A DNA stretch of 64,000 nt from JAYPWI01 sp964629575 (lineage in GTDB: Bacteria > Actinomycetota > Acidimicrobiia > Acidimicrobiales > Poriferisodalaceae), in the NCBI GenBank assembly GCA_964629575.1, contig CAZVUM010000008.1, positions 1 to 64,000 of the forward strand. Reading direction: 5' to 3'. The notes below the pieces were generated by a model, which was given only the letters and a program-made list of their open reading frames with translations, had not been told where the DNA came from and did not search any database. How positions within the stretch are numbered: the stretch's first letter is position 1; every line of letters starts with the position of its first letter. The position numbers and the translations under genes were made by a program. Positions 34,175 to 43,010 of the stretch are shown in pieces.

Positions 34175-36283
34175 CTACTCGGAGAGAACCGGGGGCAGGG
34201 GGCGGTGGTGGACGACCGCGAGACGCTTGGTGGAGCGGGTCAGCGCGACGTACAGGGCGCGGAGGCCCTGAGGTTCCTCCGCGAGGATGGCGGCCGGCTC
34301 GACCACCACGGTTCCGTCGAGCTCGAGCCCCTTCACCAGCTGGACGGGCACGAGCGCCACCCGGGGGTGAAGCGAACCCGTGACGTTGCGACTGGCCGTG
34401 GTGGCCCGGCCGAAGTCCACCCCTCGGCGGCTGAGCTCGGCGTCGATCAGATCGATCACGCTGCCCGGCGCGACGACCGCGACGCTGCCGCCTTCGAGGG
34501 CGACGCTCTCCTCCATCACGACGTCGACCGCGCGGCTGACCAGAACCGTCGACGCCTCGTGTCCGTTGGTCGATGCAGCCGCAACGATCCGCGGCGTGCT
34601 CCCCATCGACCGGACAGCCGTCGGTGGCGTCAGCTCGGGGGCGGCGATCGACAGGACGCGGTTGGCCAGCACGAGGTTGGGCGCGGGGATGCGGTAGCTC
34701 AGCGTGAGTTCCCGCGTCCGCGGCCCCGCCGAGCTGGTGGGCAGGTGTTCGAGCACCCCGTCCCAGTGCGCCGCCGCACCAGGCGACGTGGCCTGCGCGA
34801 TGTCGCCGACCACGGTCATGGAGCCGTTCAGCGAGCGGCGGGCGATCATGCGCAACGCCATCGGCGTGTGGTCCTGCGCCTCGTCGACGACGATGTGCCC
34901 GTACGTACGCACCTCGGGATCGCGAGCCCTTCGCTTCGAATCGAGACGGGGGCCGAGGCGGTCGTAGGCCTCATCGAGCAGCGCGACGTCCTCGTCGCTC
35001 CAGCGGTAGTCCACAGCCTCGTCGCCCCGGTCGCGATGGAGCGAGTCGACTTCGGCCTCGGACAGGTGCCCTCGGCCGGCCGACGCCAGAAGGGCCCGCG
35101 AGCCGAACAGGTCCCGCAACAGCTGGGCCGGCGTGAGCACCGGCCACATGCGTTCGAGCGCGGCGACCACATCAGGATGCCGTCTGAGGCGCTCACGCAC
35201 GGTGTCGGGGTCCGGCTTCGACCGGTGCGAGTCGGCGAGGGCGGCGAACACCTCGTTCTCCACGAAGCGCCGGCCGGCGTTGTGGCGCCGGTAGCGGCGG
35301 GTGGCATCGCGCACGATGGAGCGCGAGCGCGCCCGATCGAGCCGCAGACGGACCAGGCCGAACCCGACGACGAGGTCGTCTGGAAGCGCACGCTCCCGGT
35401 CGCGGACGGCCCGTGCGATCACGTCCACCATGCGGGCGTCGCCCTTGACCGCGGCGGCGACCGGTCGGTCGGTCAGGCGGAAACGGTCCTCGGGGAACAG
35501 CTCGCCGTACAGGTCGGCGAGAACCGACAGGTGCACCCCGGCCTCGCCGAGGCTCGGAAGGACCTGCTCGATGTATCGCAGAAACAATCGGTTGGGCCCC
35601 ACCACCAGCACGCCTTGACCTTCGAGCGGGAAACGGTGGGTATAGAGCAGGTATGCAGCGCGGTGCAGAGCGACGACGGTCTTGCCCGTCCCGGGCCCAC
35701 CTTGCACGATCAGCATCCCCTTGAGGACGTCGCGGATGATCTCGTCCTGCTCACCCTGAATGGTGGCGACGATGTCGCGGAGGCGACCATCGCGGTTCTG
35801 GTCGAGCGCGGCCAGCAGCGCGCCATGGCCTTGGAACCCGCTATCGAGCTGGTCGAGATCGAACAGCTCGTCCTCGAGGTCCAGCACCTGGCGACCGCGG
35901 CTGACGAAATGACGGCGGCGGACCAAGCCCATCGGATCGCGGCCGGTCGCTCGGTAGAACGGCTCGGCGACCGGCGCACGCCAGTCCACGACCACCGGCT
36001 CCTGGTCTTCGTCCGCGACAGCGAGGCGCCCGATGTGAAAGCGATCCCCGCCCTCCTGGTCGATCCGACCGAACACGAGCGATGCGCTGCCCAGCTGCAG
36101 CTGACCGAGACGGTTCTGGACGCTCTCCTCGATCACGTCTCGCTCGTAGCGGGCCTGAGTGGTTCCGCCGCGACCGACCTCGACCATGCCGCGGAGCTTG
36201 CGAGCCCGGCCGCGCGCCTCTTCGAGCAAACGGTACGCACGGTCCACGTAGGCCTGCTCGGCCTCGATTTCGGGGTGTGTCAC
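34175..36283 (-). CDS. HelD-like superfamily 1 helicase/RNA polymerase recycling factor
   Basis: The 702-residue protein has an N-terminal coiled coil (residues 1-60; AYVDRAYRLLEEARGRARKL), then HFVSRGRQVLDLEDELFD, Walker A GGPGTGKT near residue 200, motif II HIVVDEAQDHTPM, motif III-like TVVGDIAQATSP and a C-terminal LRALYVALTRSTKRL motif VI. The coiled-coil start and the absence of UvrD 2A/2B subdomains fit HelD, which pulls stalled RNA polymerase off nucleic acid. Length matches actinobacterial class II HelD. It starts at GTG 36283, divergent from hemE. Confidence 0.85.
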   Translation of the reverse strand: MTHPEIEAEQAYVDRAYRLLEEARGRARKLRGMVEVGRGGTTQARYERDVIEESVQNRLGQLQLGSASLVFGRIDQEGGDRFHIGRLAVADEDQEPVVVDWRAPVAEPFYRATGRDPMGLVRRRHFVSRGRQVLDLEDELFDLDQLDSGFQGHGALLAALDQNRDGRLRDIVATIQGEQDEIIRDVLKGMLIVQGGPGTGKTVVALHRAAYLLYTHRFPLEGQGVLVVGPNRLFLRYIEQVLPSLGEAGVHLSVLADLYGELFPEDRFRLTDRPVAAAVKGDARMVDVIARAVRDRERALPDDLVVGFGLVRLRLDRARSRSIVRDATRRYRRHNAGRRFVENEVFAALADSHRSKPDPDTVRERLRRHPDVVAALERMWPVLTPAQLLRDLFGSRALLASAGRGHLSEAEVDSLHRDRGDEAVDYRWSDEDVALLDEAYDRLGPRLDSKRRARDPEVRTYGHIVVDEAQDHTPMALRMIARRSLNGSMTVVGDIAQATSPGAAAHWDGVLEHLPTSSAGPRTRELTLSYRIPAPNLVLANRVLSIAAPELTPPTAVRSMGSTPRIVAAASTNGHEASTVLVSRAVDVVMEESVALEGGSVAVVAPGSVIDLIDAELSRRGVDFGRATTASRNVTGSLHPRVALVPVQLVKGLELDGTVVVEPAAILAEEPQGLRALYVALTRSTKRLAVVHHRPLPPVLSE

Positions 36284-36428
36284 GTCCAGGTCATCGCTTC
36301 ACAGGGGGTTCTCAAGCCTATCTGGCCCGATCGGGCGGCCGCAGGCGATCCACATCCCGTCGACCGATGTCACACGCCGGTCAACGATGGGTGCGGAGGA
36401 GGCGGCGACCGATACCTTTTCGAGGGCG

Positions 36429-37496
36429 ATGCCACTCCCCTCCGAACATCCGGGCCACCGGCTCCGCGACAGCGCGTACCTCCGGGCGTGTCGGCGCGAG
36501 CCCGTCGATCACACGCCGGTGTGGTTCCAACGCCAGGCCGGCCGCTCGTTGCCCGAGTACCGGGCGATCCGCGGCGACGGCAGCATTCTCGAAGCGATCC
36601 ACGACCCGGACCTCGCCGCCGAAATCACCCTTCAGCCGGTTCGTCGGTACGGGGTGGACGCGGCGATTCTGTTCTCGGACATCGTGGTCCCAGCGGACGC
36701 GGTCGGGTTCGAGATCGATGTCGTCCCCGGCGTGGGACCCGTCGCTGCCGAACCGTTCCGTTCGCGCAGCGATCTCGAGCGACTGCGCCCGCTCGACCCC
36801 GAGGCCGACACCGGCTACGTGCTCGAGACGGTTCGGATCCTGGTCGGCGAGCTCGACGTGCCACTGATCGGGTTCGCCGGGGCGCCCTTCACGATCGCCA
36901 GCTACCTCGTCGAGGGCCGTCCGTCCCGCGATCACGCCAGAACGAAGTCGCTGATGCACGGCGACCCCGAGTTGTGGCACGGCCTGATGGATCGAATCGC
37001 CGACATCGCCATCGCCTCGATGCAGAGCCAGGTCGTCGCAGGTGCGAGTGCGGTGCAGTTGTTCGACAGCTGGGCCGGCGCACTGCGGCCCCGCGATTAC
37101 CACGAGTTCGTCCTTCCCCACAGCACCAAGGTGTTCGATGCACTCGCTGATCTCGGGGTCCCGCGTGCCCACTTCGGCGTGGGCACCGGTGAACTCCTGG
37201 GCATGATGCGCGAGGCGGGCCCCGACGTCGTGGGAGTCGACTGGCGTATCCCGCTCGACGAGGCGCGGCGACGCGTCGGCGAGGGCGCGGCCGTGCAGGG
37301 CAACCTCGACCCGGCCGTCTGCTTCGCCGACTGGCCTGTTGTCGAAGAACAGGTCCGCCAGGTGCTCAGCGCGGCCGGAAGCGAGCCGGGCCACATCTTC
37401 AACCTCGGCCACGGCGTGCTGCCCGAAACGGACCCCGAGATCCTCGAGCAGGTGGTCGAGCTCGTCCACCGCGAGGGTGGTGGGGTGACAGCGTGA
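36429..37496 (+). CDS. hemE: Uroporphyrinogen decarboxylase
   Basis: The 355-residue TIM-barrel enzyme removes four carboxyls from uroporphyrinogen III to give coproporphyrinogen III. Family markers are WFQRQAGRSLPEYR (usually WFMRQAGR), LFSDIVVPADAVG with the catalytic Asp, LIGFAGAPFT, and the C-terminal FNLGHGVLPETDPE. ATG 36429 gives the family N-terminus. The stop overlaps the next start (GTGA), so hemE and cgoX are translationally coupled. With hemQ at 58.2 kb this indicates the coproporphyrin-dependent heme route of Gram-positive bacteria. Confidence 0.96.
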   Translation: MPLPSEHPGHRLRDSAYLRACRREPVDHTPVWFQRQAGRSLPEYRAIRGDGSILEAIHDPDLAAEITLQPVRRYGVDAAILFSDIVVPADAVGFEIDVVPGVGPVAAEPFRSRSDLERLRPLDPEADTGYVLETVRILVGELDVPLIGFAGAPFTIASYLVEGRPSRDHARTKSLMHGDPELWHGLMDRIADIAIASMQSQVVAGASAVQLFDSWAGALRPRDYHEFVLPHSTKVFDALADLGVPRAHFGVGTGELLGMMREAGPDVVGVDWRIPLDEARRRVGEGAAVQGNLDPAVCFADWPVVEEQVRQVLSAAGSEPGHIFNLGHGVLPETDPEILEQVVELVHREGGGVTA

Positions 37497-38875
37497 CCGC
37501 CCGCGTCGCGGTCGTCGGCGGAGGCATTGCAGGACTCACCGCCGCCTACCGGCTGCAGGAGTCGGGTGCCGATCTCGAGGTTCACCTCTACGAGCGGTCG
37601 CCCACCCTCGGCGGCAAGCTCAGCACCTCCCCGTTCATGGGTCGCATGATCGACGAGGGCGCCGACGCCTTCCTGACGCGGGTCCCGTGGGCCGTCGACC
37701 TCTGCGAGGAGCTCGGCATCGCCGATCGCTTCATCAGCCCTGCCAGCGGCACCGCCTACCTCGTTGTCGGGGGAAAGCTGCGCAAGCTGCCCGAAGGTCT
37801 GGCGCTCGGCGTCCCCGTGCGCTTCTGGCCACTCGTCACCTCGGGCATCGTGTCGCCGTTCGCGGCGCTGCGAGCCGGACTCGACCTCGTGCGCAAAGAC
37901 GACTGGCCGGGTGGAGACGAAACCGTCGGCGGTCTCATCCGGCGACGGATGGGCGACCAGGTCGCCGAGCGTCTCGTCGACCCACTTGTCGGCAGCATCT
38001 ACGCAGGCAACACCGACGACCTCGACCTCCACCTGGTGACACCACAGTTCGAAACGGCAGCGCGCAAGAACCGCAGTCTCATCAGCGGACTGCGCGCCCA
38101 GCGAAAGGCCGCGCCGGCGTCGGACACCCCCGTGTTCTATGGCTTCGCCGACGGAATGGGGCACCTCGTCGAGGTCCTGTCGGAGCGGCTCCGCCGCGTG
38201 AACGTTCACACCTCCGCGAGCGTCGCGTCCATCGGCCGCGACGCCGATCGAAGCGTCCTGCGGGTCGACGGGGACGAGCAACATTTCGACGCCGTCGTGC
38301 TCGCGACGCCTGCCCACACCTCAACCGAGCTCGTCGCCGAAGCGGCGCCCCGGGCCTCCGCCGAGTTGGCGACGATCGAGTTCGCCAACGTCGTGATGGT
38401 GACCATGGGGTTCCGACGCGACGACGTCGGGCGACCTCTCGACGGGTCGGGAATGTTGGTCCCCAAGACCGAGGGCCGACTGATGACCGCTGCCAGCTGG
38501 GCGAGTACCAAGTGGCCGCACTGGTCCGACGACGAGCACGCCATCTTCCGCGTGTCTGCGGGTCGGGCCGGAGACGACAGGGCGATCTCGCTCGACGACG
38601 ATGCCATCGTGAGCGCTCTCGCCTCCGAGCTCGGCGAGATACTCGACATCTCGGGCGAGCTGCTGGAGTGGAGGGTGTCGCGATGGCCGAAGTCTTTCGC
38701 CCAGTACGCGCCGGGTCATGAGCGGCTCGTGACCAGGATCGAAGCAGCGCTCCGCGAGGACCTTCCCGGCGTGTTCGTCTCGGGAGCCAGCTACCGAGGC
38801 ATCGGGGTCCCGGCGGTCATCCGCCGAGCCGGGGAGGCCGCACAGGCGGTGACAGACCACCTCGGCGGGCCGTGA
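37493..38875 (+). CDS. cgoX: Coproporphyrinogen III oxidase (HemY/CgoX-type, FAD)
   Basis: A 460-residue flavoprotein. The FAD motif is VAVVGGGIAGLTAAYRLQ at the N-terminus, followed by YERSPTLGGKLST. DEGADAFLTRVPWAVDLCEELG is the family's substrate-side segment, and the C-terminal SGASYRGIGVPAVIRRAGEAA closes the FAD site. In organisms with HemQ this enzyme oxidises coproporphyrinogen III to coproporphyrin III rather than protoporphyrinogen IX. The GTG start overlaps hemE; its own stop overlaps lnt, so three genes are coupled in a row. Confidence 0.94.
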   Translation: MTARVAVVGGGIAGLTAAYRLQESGADLEVHLYERSPTLGGKLSTSPFMGRMIDEGADAFLTRVPWAVDLCEELGIADRFISPASGTAYLVVGGKLRKLPEGLALGVPVRFWPLVTSGIVSPFAALRAGLDLVRKDDWPGGDETVGGLIRRRMGDQVAERLVDPLVGSIYAGNTDDLDLHLVTPQFETAARKNRSLISGLRAQRKAAPASDTPVFYGFADGMGHLVEVLSERLRRVNVHTSASVASIGRDADRSVLRVDGDEQHFDAVVLATPAHTSTELVAEAAPRASAELATIEFANVVMVTMGFRRDDVGRPLDGSGMLVPKTEGRLMTAASWASTKWPHWSDDEHAIFRVSAGRAGDDRAISLDDDAIVSALASELGEILDISGELLEWRVSRWPKSFAQYAPGHERLVTRIEAALREDLPGVFVSGASYRGIGVPAVIRRAGEAAQAVTDHLGGP

Positions 38876-40305
38876 CCGACTGGCGCCGCCGGGCAGCGGT
38901 CGTCGCGTTCGGCGTGGTCACGTGCTTGTCCCTGCCTCCGTGGGGATGGTGGCCGCTCGCCCCAGTGGGCCTCGCGGGGTTCGTCCTCGTGTTCCGCGCC
39001 GAAACCCTCAAGCAGCGGCTGCTGCTCGCCTGGATGTTCTGGATGGGGGTCTACTCACTCGGCCTGCTGTGGATGATCGATCTCACGTTGCCGGGCTGGA
39101 TCGTCGCGACGCCGATCGAAGCGCTGATCATGGCGGCGCCGTGGGCGGCCCTCCCCGATCGGGGGGGATGGCGGAAGGCGGGGGTGCCCGCCGCTCTCGT
39201 CGTGGGCGAGGCGACCCGCTGGGTGGTCCCATTCGGCGGCGTCCCCATGACCAACCTGGCACTCGGGCAGGTGGAGGCTCCGTGGGTCGAGGTCGTCCGC
39301 ATCGCGGGGCCGTTGCTCCTGATCGCGCTGGTCGGGCTCGTCGCTGCGATGTTGGCCGGACTCCTCGAAGATCAGCGTTCGGCCGTCGCGGCGGGGGCCG
39401 TCGTGATCGTGGTGATCATCGCCGGCGCACTCGCGCCCTCGGGCTCGGACGACGAGCCCCTCGATGTCGCGGTCGTGCAGGCAGGTGGTGAGCTGGGCAC
39501 CAACGCGGTCAACAGTGACGAGGCGGCGGTGTTCGATCGGCATGTCGCAGCCCTGGAGGCACAACCGCCCGATGTCGACCTCATCGTGTGGAGCGAGAGC
39601 AGTGCAGTGAGCGATGGACCGCTCGACGGCTCACGGCGGATGCTCGAGCTGCGGGCCCTCGCCGATCTCTACGACGCCACGATCATCGCCAACTTCAGCG
39701 AGCGCGCGATCGACCGTTTCCGCAACGCCGCTGTGGCAGTCGCGCCTGGCGATGGGCTCGTCGGCCGCTACGACAAGGTGCACCTGGTCCCATTCGGTGA
39801 GTACGTCCCACTGCGAGGCTTCATCGAGAACTTCGCCGACCTCTCGCTCATCCCCCGAGAGGCGATCGCCGGAGAAGGCGACGCCGTGCTCGACACACCA
39901 TTCGGCCCGGTCGCCACGGTGATCAGCTTCGAGGTGTACTTCCCTGCACGGGTCCGCAGCGGCATTCAGGCCGGAGGGCGCATCGTCACCAACCCGACGC
40001 TGGCGAGCTCGTACACCACCACGATGGTTCCCGCGCAGTCGCTCGCGAGCGCTCAACTGCGGGCGATCGAATCCGGGCGGTGGGTGCTGCAATCGTCGAC
40101 CACCGGCTTCACCGCGATCATCGATCCAGGCGGGACCGTCGTCGCTCGTTCGGGCCTGCGCGAGTCGACGGTTCTCACCGCCACGGCACAGCTGCGCTCT
40201 GGCCGGACGTGGGCGGTGCGGCTGGGCAAGTGGCCGGTCACCGCGATCGCTTTGCTCCTCATCGGTGCTGCGGCCGGCGCCCGGAGGGAAGCCGTCAGCC
40301 GGTGA
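38872..40305 (+). CDS. lnt: Apolipoprotein N-acyltransferase-like protein with Ser in place of the nucleophilic Cys
   Basis: The 477-residue protein has about six N-terminal membrane helices (LPPWGWWPLAPVGLAGFVLVF onward), a nitrilase-fold outer domain and a C-terminal helix. Of the Glu-Lys-Cys triad, Glu is present in IVWSESSAV and Lys in RYDKVHLVPFGEY. Where relatives read ICYE or ICFE, this protein reads V-I-S352-F-E, from codon AGC at 39925-39927. The classic acyl-enzyme step needs the Cys, so catalysis may be lost, altered or served by Ser. It is coupled to cgoX upstream (GTGA) and to the broken alkD downstream. Confidence 0.87.
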   Translation: MTDWRRRAAVVAFGVVTCLSLPPWGWWPLAPVGLAGFVLVFRAETLKQRLLLAWMFWMGVYSLGLLWMIDLTLPGWIVATPIEALIMAAPWAALPDRGGWRKAGVPAALVVGEATRWVVPFGGVPMTNLALGQVEAPWVEVVRIAGPLLLIALVGLVAAMLAGLLEDQRSAVAAGAVVIVVIIAGALAPSGSDDEPLDVAVVQAGGELGTNAVNSDEAAVFDRHVAALEAQPPDVDLIVWSESSAVSDGPLDGSRRMLELRALADLYDATIIANFSERAIDRFRNAAVAVAPGDGLVGRYDKVHLVPFGEYVPLRGFIENFADLSLIPREAIAGEGDAVLDTPFGPVATVISFEVYFPARVRSGIQAGGRIVTNPTLASSYTTTMVPAQSLASAQLRAIESGRWVLQSSTTGFTAIIDPGGTVVARSGLRESTVLTATAQLRSGRTWAVRLGKWPVTAIALLLIGAAAGARREAVSR

Positions 40306-40867
40306 CCGACGTCGCGGGCTTGCGCTCGTCGCTCGAGTTCGTCGCCGATCCCGACCGGGCACCGGCGATGCGCGCCTACATGAAGGACAGGTTCGACTCT
40401 CTGGGCATCGGTGCGCAGGAGCGACGGTCCGCCGCCCGATCGTTCCTGCGTGAAGGACGGGCGCTCGACGGCGACCGACGCAGCTCGGCGGTATCGCCAC
40501 TCTCATCACGACCAACTCGTGGTGGGACACGGTCGACGCACTCGCCTCTCACACTGTGGGTCCGATGGTGGCCGCCCATTCCGAGCTGGCGGTGGAGATG
40601 GACCGCTGGATCCGCGATGACGACATCTGGATCGCCCGTACAGCGATCCTCCACCAGCTCGGGTACCGCGAACGGACCGACGCCGAGCGCTTGTTCGCAT
40701 ACGCCCTTCGCCGGGCCGGGGACTCCGAGTTCTTCATCCGCAAGGCGCTCGGCTGGGCTCTGCGCCAGTACGCGGGCATCGAACCGGAGAGCGTTCGTCA
40801 GTTTGTGTCCGACAACCAGGACGTGCTGTCGGGACTCACCATCCGCGAGGCCACCAAACACCTCTGA
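40302..40867 (+). pseudogene. AlkD-like DNA alkylation repair protein, disrupted by internal deletion and frameshift
   Basis: The first frame, from GTG 40302 (overlapping lnt by GTGA), encodes an AlkD-like start with MRAYMKDRFDSLGIGAQERR. About 55 codons in, similarity stops. A second frame, offset by two bases, resumes near 40485 and carries the rest: TTNSWWDTVDALA, IARTAILHQLGYRERTDAERLF and FFIRKALGWALRQYA, up to the stop at 40867. Roughly 35-40 residues expected between the two parts are missing, so a sequencing slip of a base or two cannot explain it. AlkD enzymes excise bulky cationic alkyl bases by HEAT-like repeats; this copy should be dead unless the assembly collapsed here. Confidence 0.75.
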
Positions 40868-40881
40868 CCGAGCGGCCCCGC

Positions 40882-41319
40882 TCAGACCTCGACCATCAAG
40901 GTGACCGGTCCGTCGTTGTGGATCTCCACGGCCATGTCGGTGCGGAATCTCCCGGTCGCGACGGAGGCACCGTGCGCGCGCAGCTGGTCGCAGACCCGTT
41001 CGATGAGTGGCTCGGCGTGATCGGGGCGCGCCGCGTCCACGAACGACGGCCGCCGCCCCTTGCGCGCGTCTCCATAGAGGGTGAACTGGCTGACCACGAG
41101 GACCTCGCCGCCCACCTCGGCGACGCTCAGGTTCATCTTGCCCTCGCCGTCCTCGAAGATCCGAAGGTTCCAGATCTTGTCGGCGAGCTTCTCGGCCATC
41201 GCTTCGTCGTCGTCGTGGGTGACCCCCACGAGCGCGCAGAGGCCAGGTCCGATCTCGCCCACGACTTCGCCGTCCACGGTCACTCGCGCCTGCGAGACCC
41301 GCTGCAGGAGAGCCCTCAC
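40882..41319 (-). CDS. dtd: D-aminoacyl-tRNA deacylase
   Basis: The 145-residue protein starts (GTG 41319) with RALLQRVSQARVTVDGEVVGEIG, the Dtd opening. The active-site motif SQFTLYGD and the cross-dimer Gly-Pro motif in NDGPVTLMVEV are both present. Dtd removes D-amino acids (and Gly from tRNA-Ala) mischarged on tRNA. The frame before the GTG has no family match. It follows the DUF1330 gene with 7 nt between. A GAGCG/CGCTC hairpin at 40870-40883 overlaps its stop and separates it from the convergent alkD remnant. Confidence 0.95.
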   Translation of the reverse strand: MRALLQRVSQARVTVDGEVVGEIGPGLCALVGVTHDDDEAMAEKLADKIWNLRIFEDGEGKMNLSVAEVGGEVLVVSQFTLYGDARKGRRPSFVDAARPDHAEPLIERVCDQLRAHGASVATGRFRTDMAVEIHNDGPVTLMVEV

Positions 41320-41326
41320 GCGTCGA

Positions 41327-41620
41327 TCAGGCTCCCTCGACAAGTACGCCGAAGTGGTTGCTCGTGGCGCCGAGACGCTGTGGAAGCACGTCCTGGTAGG
41401 CCTCGGATTCGTAAGCAGCTTTCGCCGCCTCCATCGACTCGAACTCGAGGACCACGGTCTGCGCGCCGGCACTCTCCCCTTCGACGCGCGTGGTCGCGGT
41501 GTCGTAGGCCACGAGCCGCGACGTCTCGCCGATGCCCAACGACGGCACAGCCCCCTTCTGGTAACCGCGGTAGGTGTCGGCGTCGTCGATATCGAAGTTC
41601 ACGATGAGGTAGGCAGCCAT
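41327..41620 (-). CDS. DUF1330 family protein
   Basis: The 97-residue ferredoxin-like (dimeric alpha-beta barrel) protein has the DUF1330 pattern: AYLIVNFDIDDADTYRGYQKGAVPSL at the start, then VVLEFESMEAAKAAYESEAYQ before the C-terminal strand. The family has no settled function. Members are small cytosolic proteins. It starts at ATG 41620 and likely shares a transcript with dtd. Confidence 0.85.
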   Translation of the reverse strand: MAAYLIVNFDIDDADTYRGYQKGAVPSLGIGETSRLVAYDTATTRVEGESAGAQTVVLEFESMEAAKAAYESEAYQDVLPQRLGATSNHFGVLVEGA

Positions 41621-41753
41621 GGCCTTGGTCTACCACCCGTGCCCTCTCATCGATCGCGCCAACCGGTCCGACGAGGTGCCCACATCGCCTTTGGGACGCG
41701 GAGTTACCGCCCGGTAGCCTGAGGCGGCTTCCGCCCCGACGGTGAGGATCACC

Positions 41754-43010
41754 ATGGCCGACCGCAAGCTGCGCATCGCATTCCTCACTTACCGCGGGCA
41801 CCCCTACACCGGTGGGCAGGGCGTCTACACCAGGCACATGGCCCGCGAGCTGCGCGACATGGGCCACCACGTCGAGGTCTTCTCCGGCCCGCCGTACCCG
41901 CACCTCGACGACGGCATCCCCCTCACCGAGTTGCCGTCACTCGATCTCTACCGAATGCCCGATCCTTTTCGGATCCCGCGGCTCGTGGAGTTCAACGACC
42001 GCATCGACGTTCTCGAGTATCTCGTCACGGCGTGCGCGACCTTCGCAGAACCGCTGACCTTCAGCCTGCGCGCCCACCGAGAGCTCAGCAGCCGCCTCGA
42101 CGAGTTCGACATCGTGCACGACAACCAATGCCTCGGCACGGGGATCCTGCGCATCCACGAAGCCGGTCTGCCCGTTCTCGAGACGATCCACCACCCGATC
42201 ACCGTCGATCGCCGCCTCGAGACGGAGCACGCGCCGACGCGGTGGAAGCGATTCACGAAGAACCGCTTCTACGCCTTCACCTCGATGCAGACGAAGGTGG
42301 CCAAGCAGCTTCCTCGGATCCTCACCGTCTCCTCGAACAGCTACGACGACATCGTCTCCGACCACGGGGTCGATCCGGAGCGCTTGCACATCGTCAACGT
42401 GGGCGTCGACCCCAGTCAGTTCATGCCGGTCCCCAGTGTCGATCCGGTTGCGGGTCGACTGATGACCACGGCGAGCGCGGACGTAGCGATGAAGGGCCTG
42501 GCGTTCTTGCTCGAAGCCGTGGCGAAGCTCAGGGTGGAGGACCCTTCGATCCATCTCGTGGTGATCGGTCGCCCCAAGTACGACTCTCGCGCGACTCGCC
42601 TGATCGAGGAGCTGGAGCTCGGACCCCACATCGAGTTCGTGAGCGGTGTCAGCGACGAGCGCATCGTCGAGCTGTACAGCGAAGCCCAGCTCGCAGTCGT
42701 GCCATCGCTCTATGAAGGGTTCAGCCTTCCCGCCATCGAGGCCATGTCATGCGGCGTTCCGCTCGTCGCAACGACCGGCGGCGCGCTCCCCGAGGTAGTC
42801 GGCCGCGACGGCGAAACGGCTCTGCAGGTATCGCCAGGCGACAGCGAAGCGCTCGCCGCCAAGATCCGGTGGGCACTCGACGATCCGGGCCTTCGCGAGA
42901 CGGTGGGGGCTGCGGGCCGGCAACGGGTGCAGGACAACTACTCGTGGCGCAACACGGCCGAGGCTACGCTCGTCCACTACTACGCGCTCCTCGACGAGAT
43001 GGGTCGCTGA
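41754..43010 (+). CDS. Glycosyltransferase family 4
   Basis: The 418-residue GT-B enzyme has an N-terminal domain with TYRGHPYTGGQGVYTRHMARELRDMGHHVEVFSG, the acceptor side, and a C-terminal domain with the nucleotide-sugar site EGFSLPAIEAMSCGVPLVATTGGALPE (E-x7-E). The start is ATG 41754, with GAGGA 8 nt upstream; a TAGCCT box lies at 41715-41720. Its stop overlaps the next ATG by one base, beginning a tightly coupled trio (GT4, methyltransferase, toroid protein). The sugar and acceptor are unknown, but the context suggests a soluble or lipid-linked glycoconjugate. Confidence 0.9.
   Translation: MADRKLRIAFLTYRGHPYTGGQGVYTRHMARELRDMGHHVEVFSGPPYPHLDDGIPLTELPSLDLYRMPDPFRIPRLVEFNDRIDVLEYLVTACATFAEPLTFSLRAHRELSSRLDEFDIVHDNQCLGTGILRIHEAGLPVLETIHHPITVDRRLETEHAPTRWKRFTKNRFYAFTSMQTKVAKQLPRILTVSSNSYDDIVSDHGVDPERLHIVNVGVDPSQFMPVPSVDPVAGRLMTTASADVAMKGLAFLLEAVAKLRVEDPSIHLVVIGRPKYDSRATRLIEELELGPHIEFVSGVSDERIVELYSEAQLAVVPSLYEGFSLPAIEAMSCGVPLVATTGGALPEVVGRDGETALQVSPGDSEALAAKIRWALDDPGLRETVGAAGRQRVQDNYSWRNTAEATLVHYYALLDEMGR

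Noticed and set aside
34205..37150. 981-codon plus-strand frame
   Set aside because: Antisense to helD, then out of frame with hemE. HelD and HemE both have complete motif sets in their own frames.
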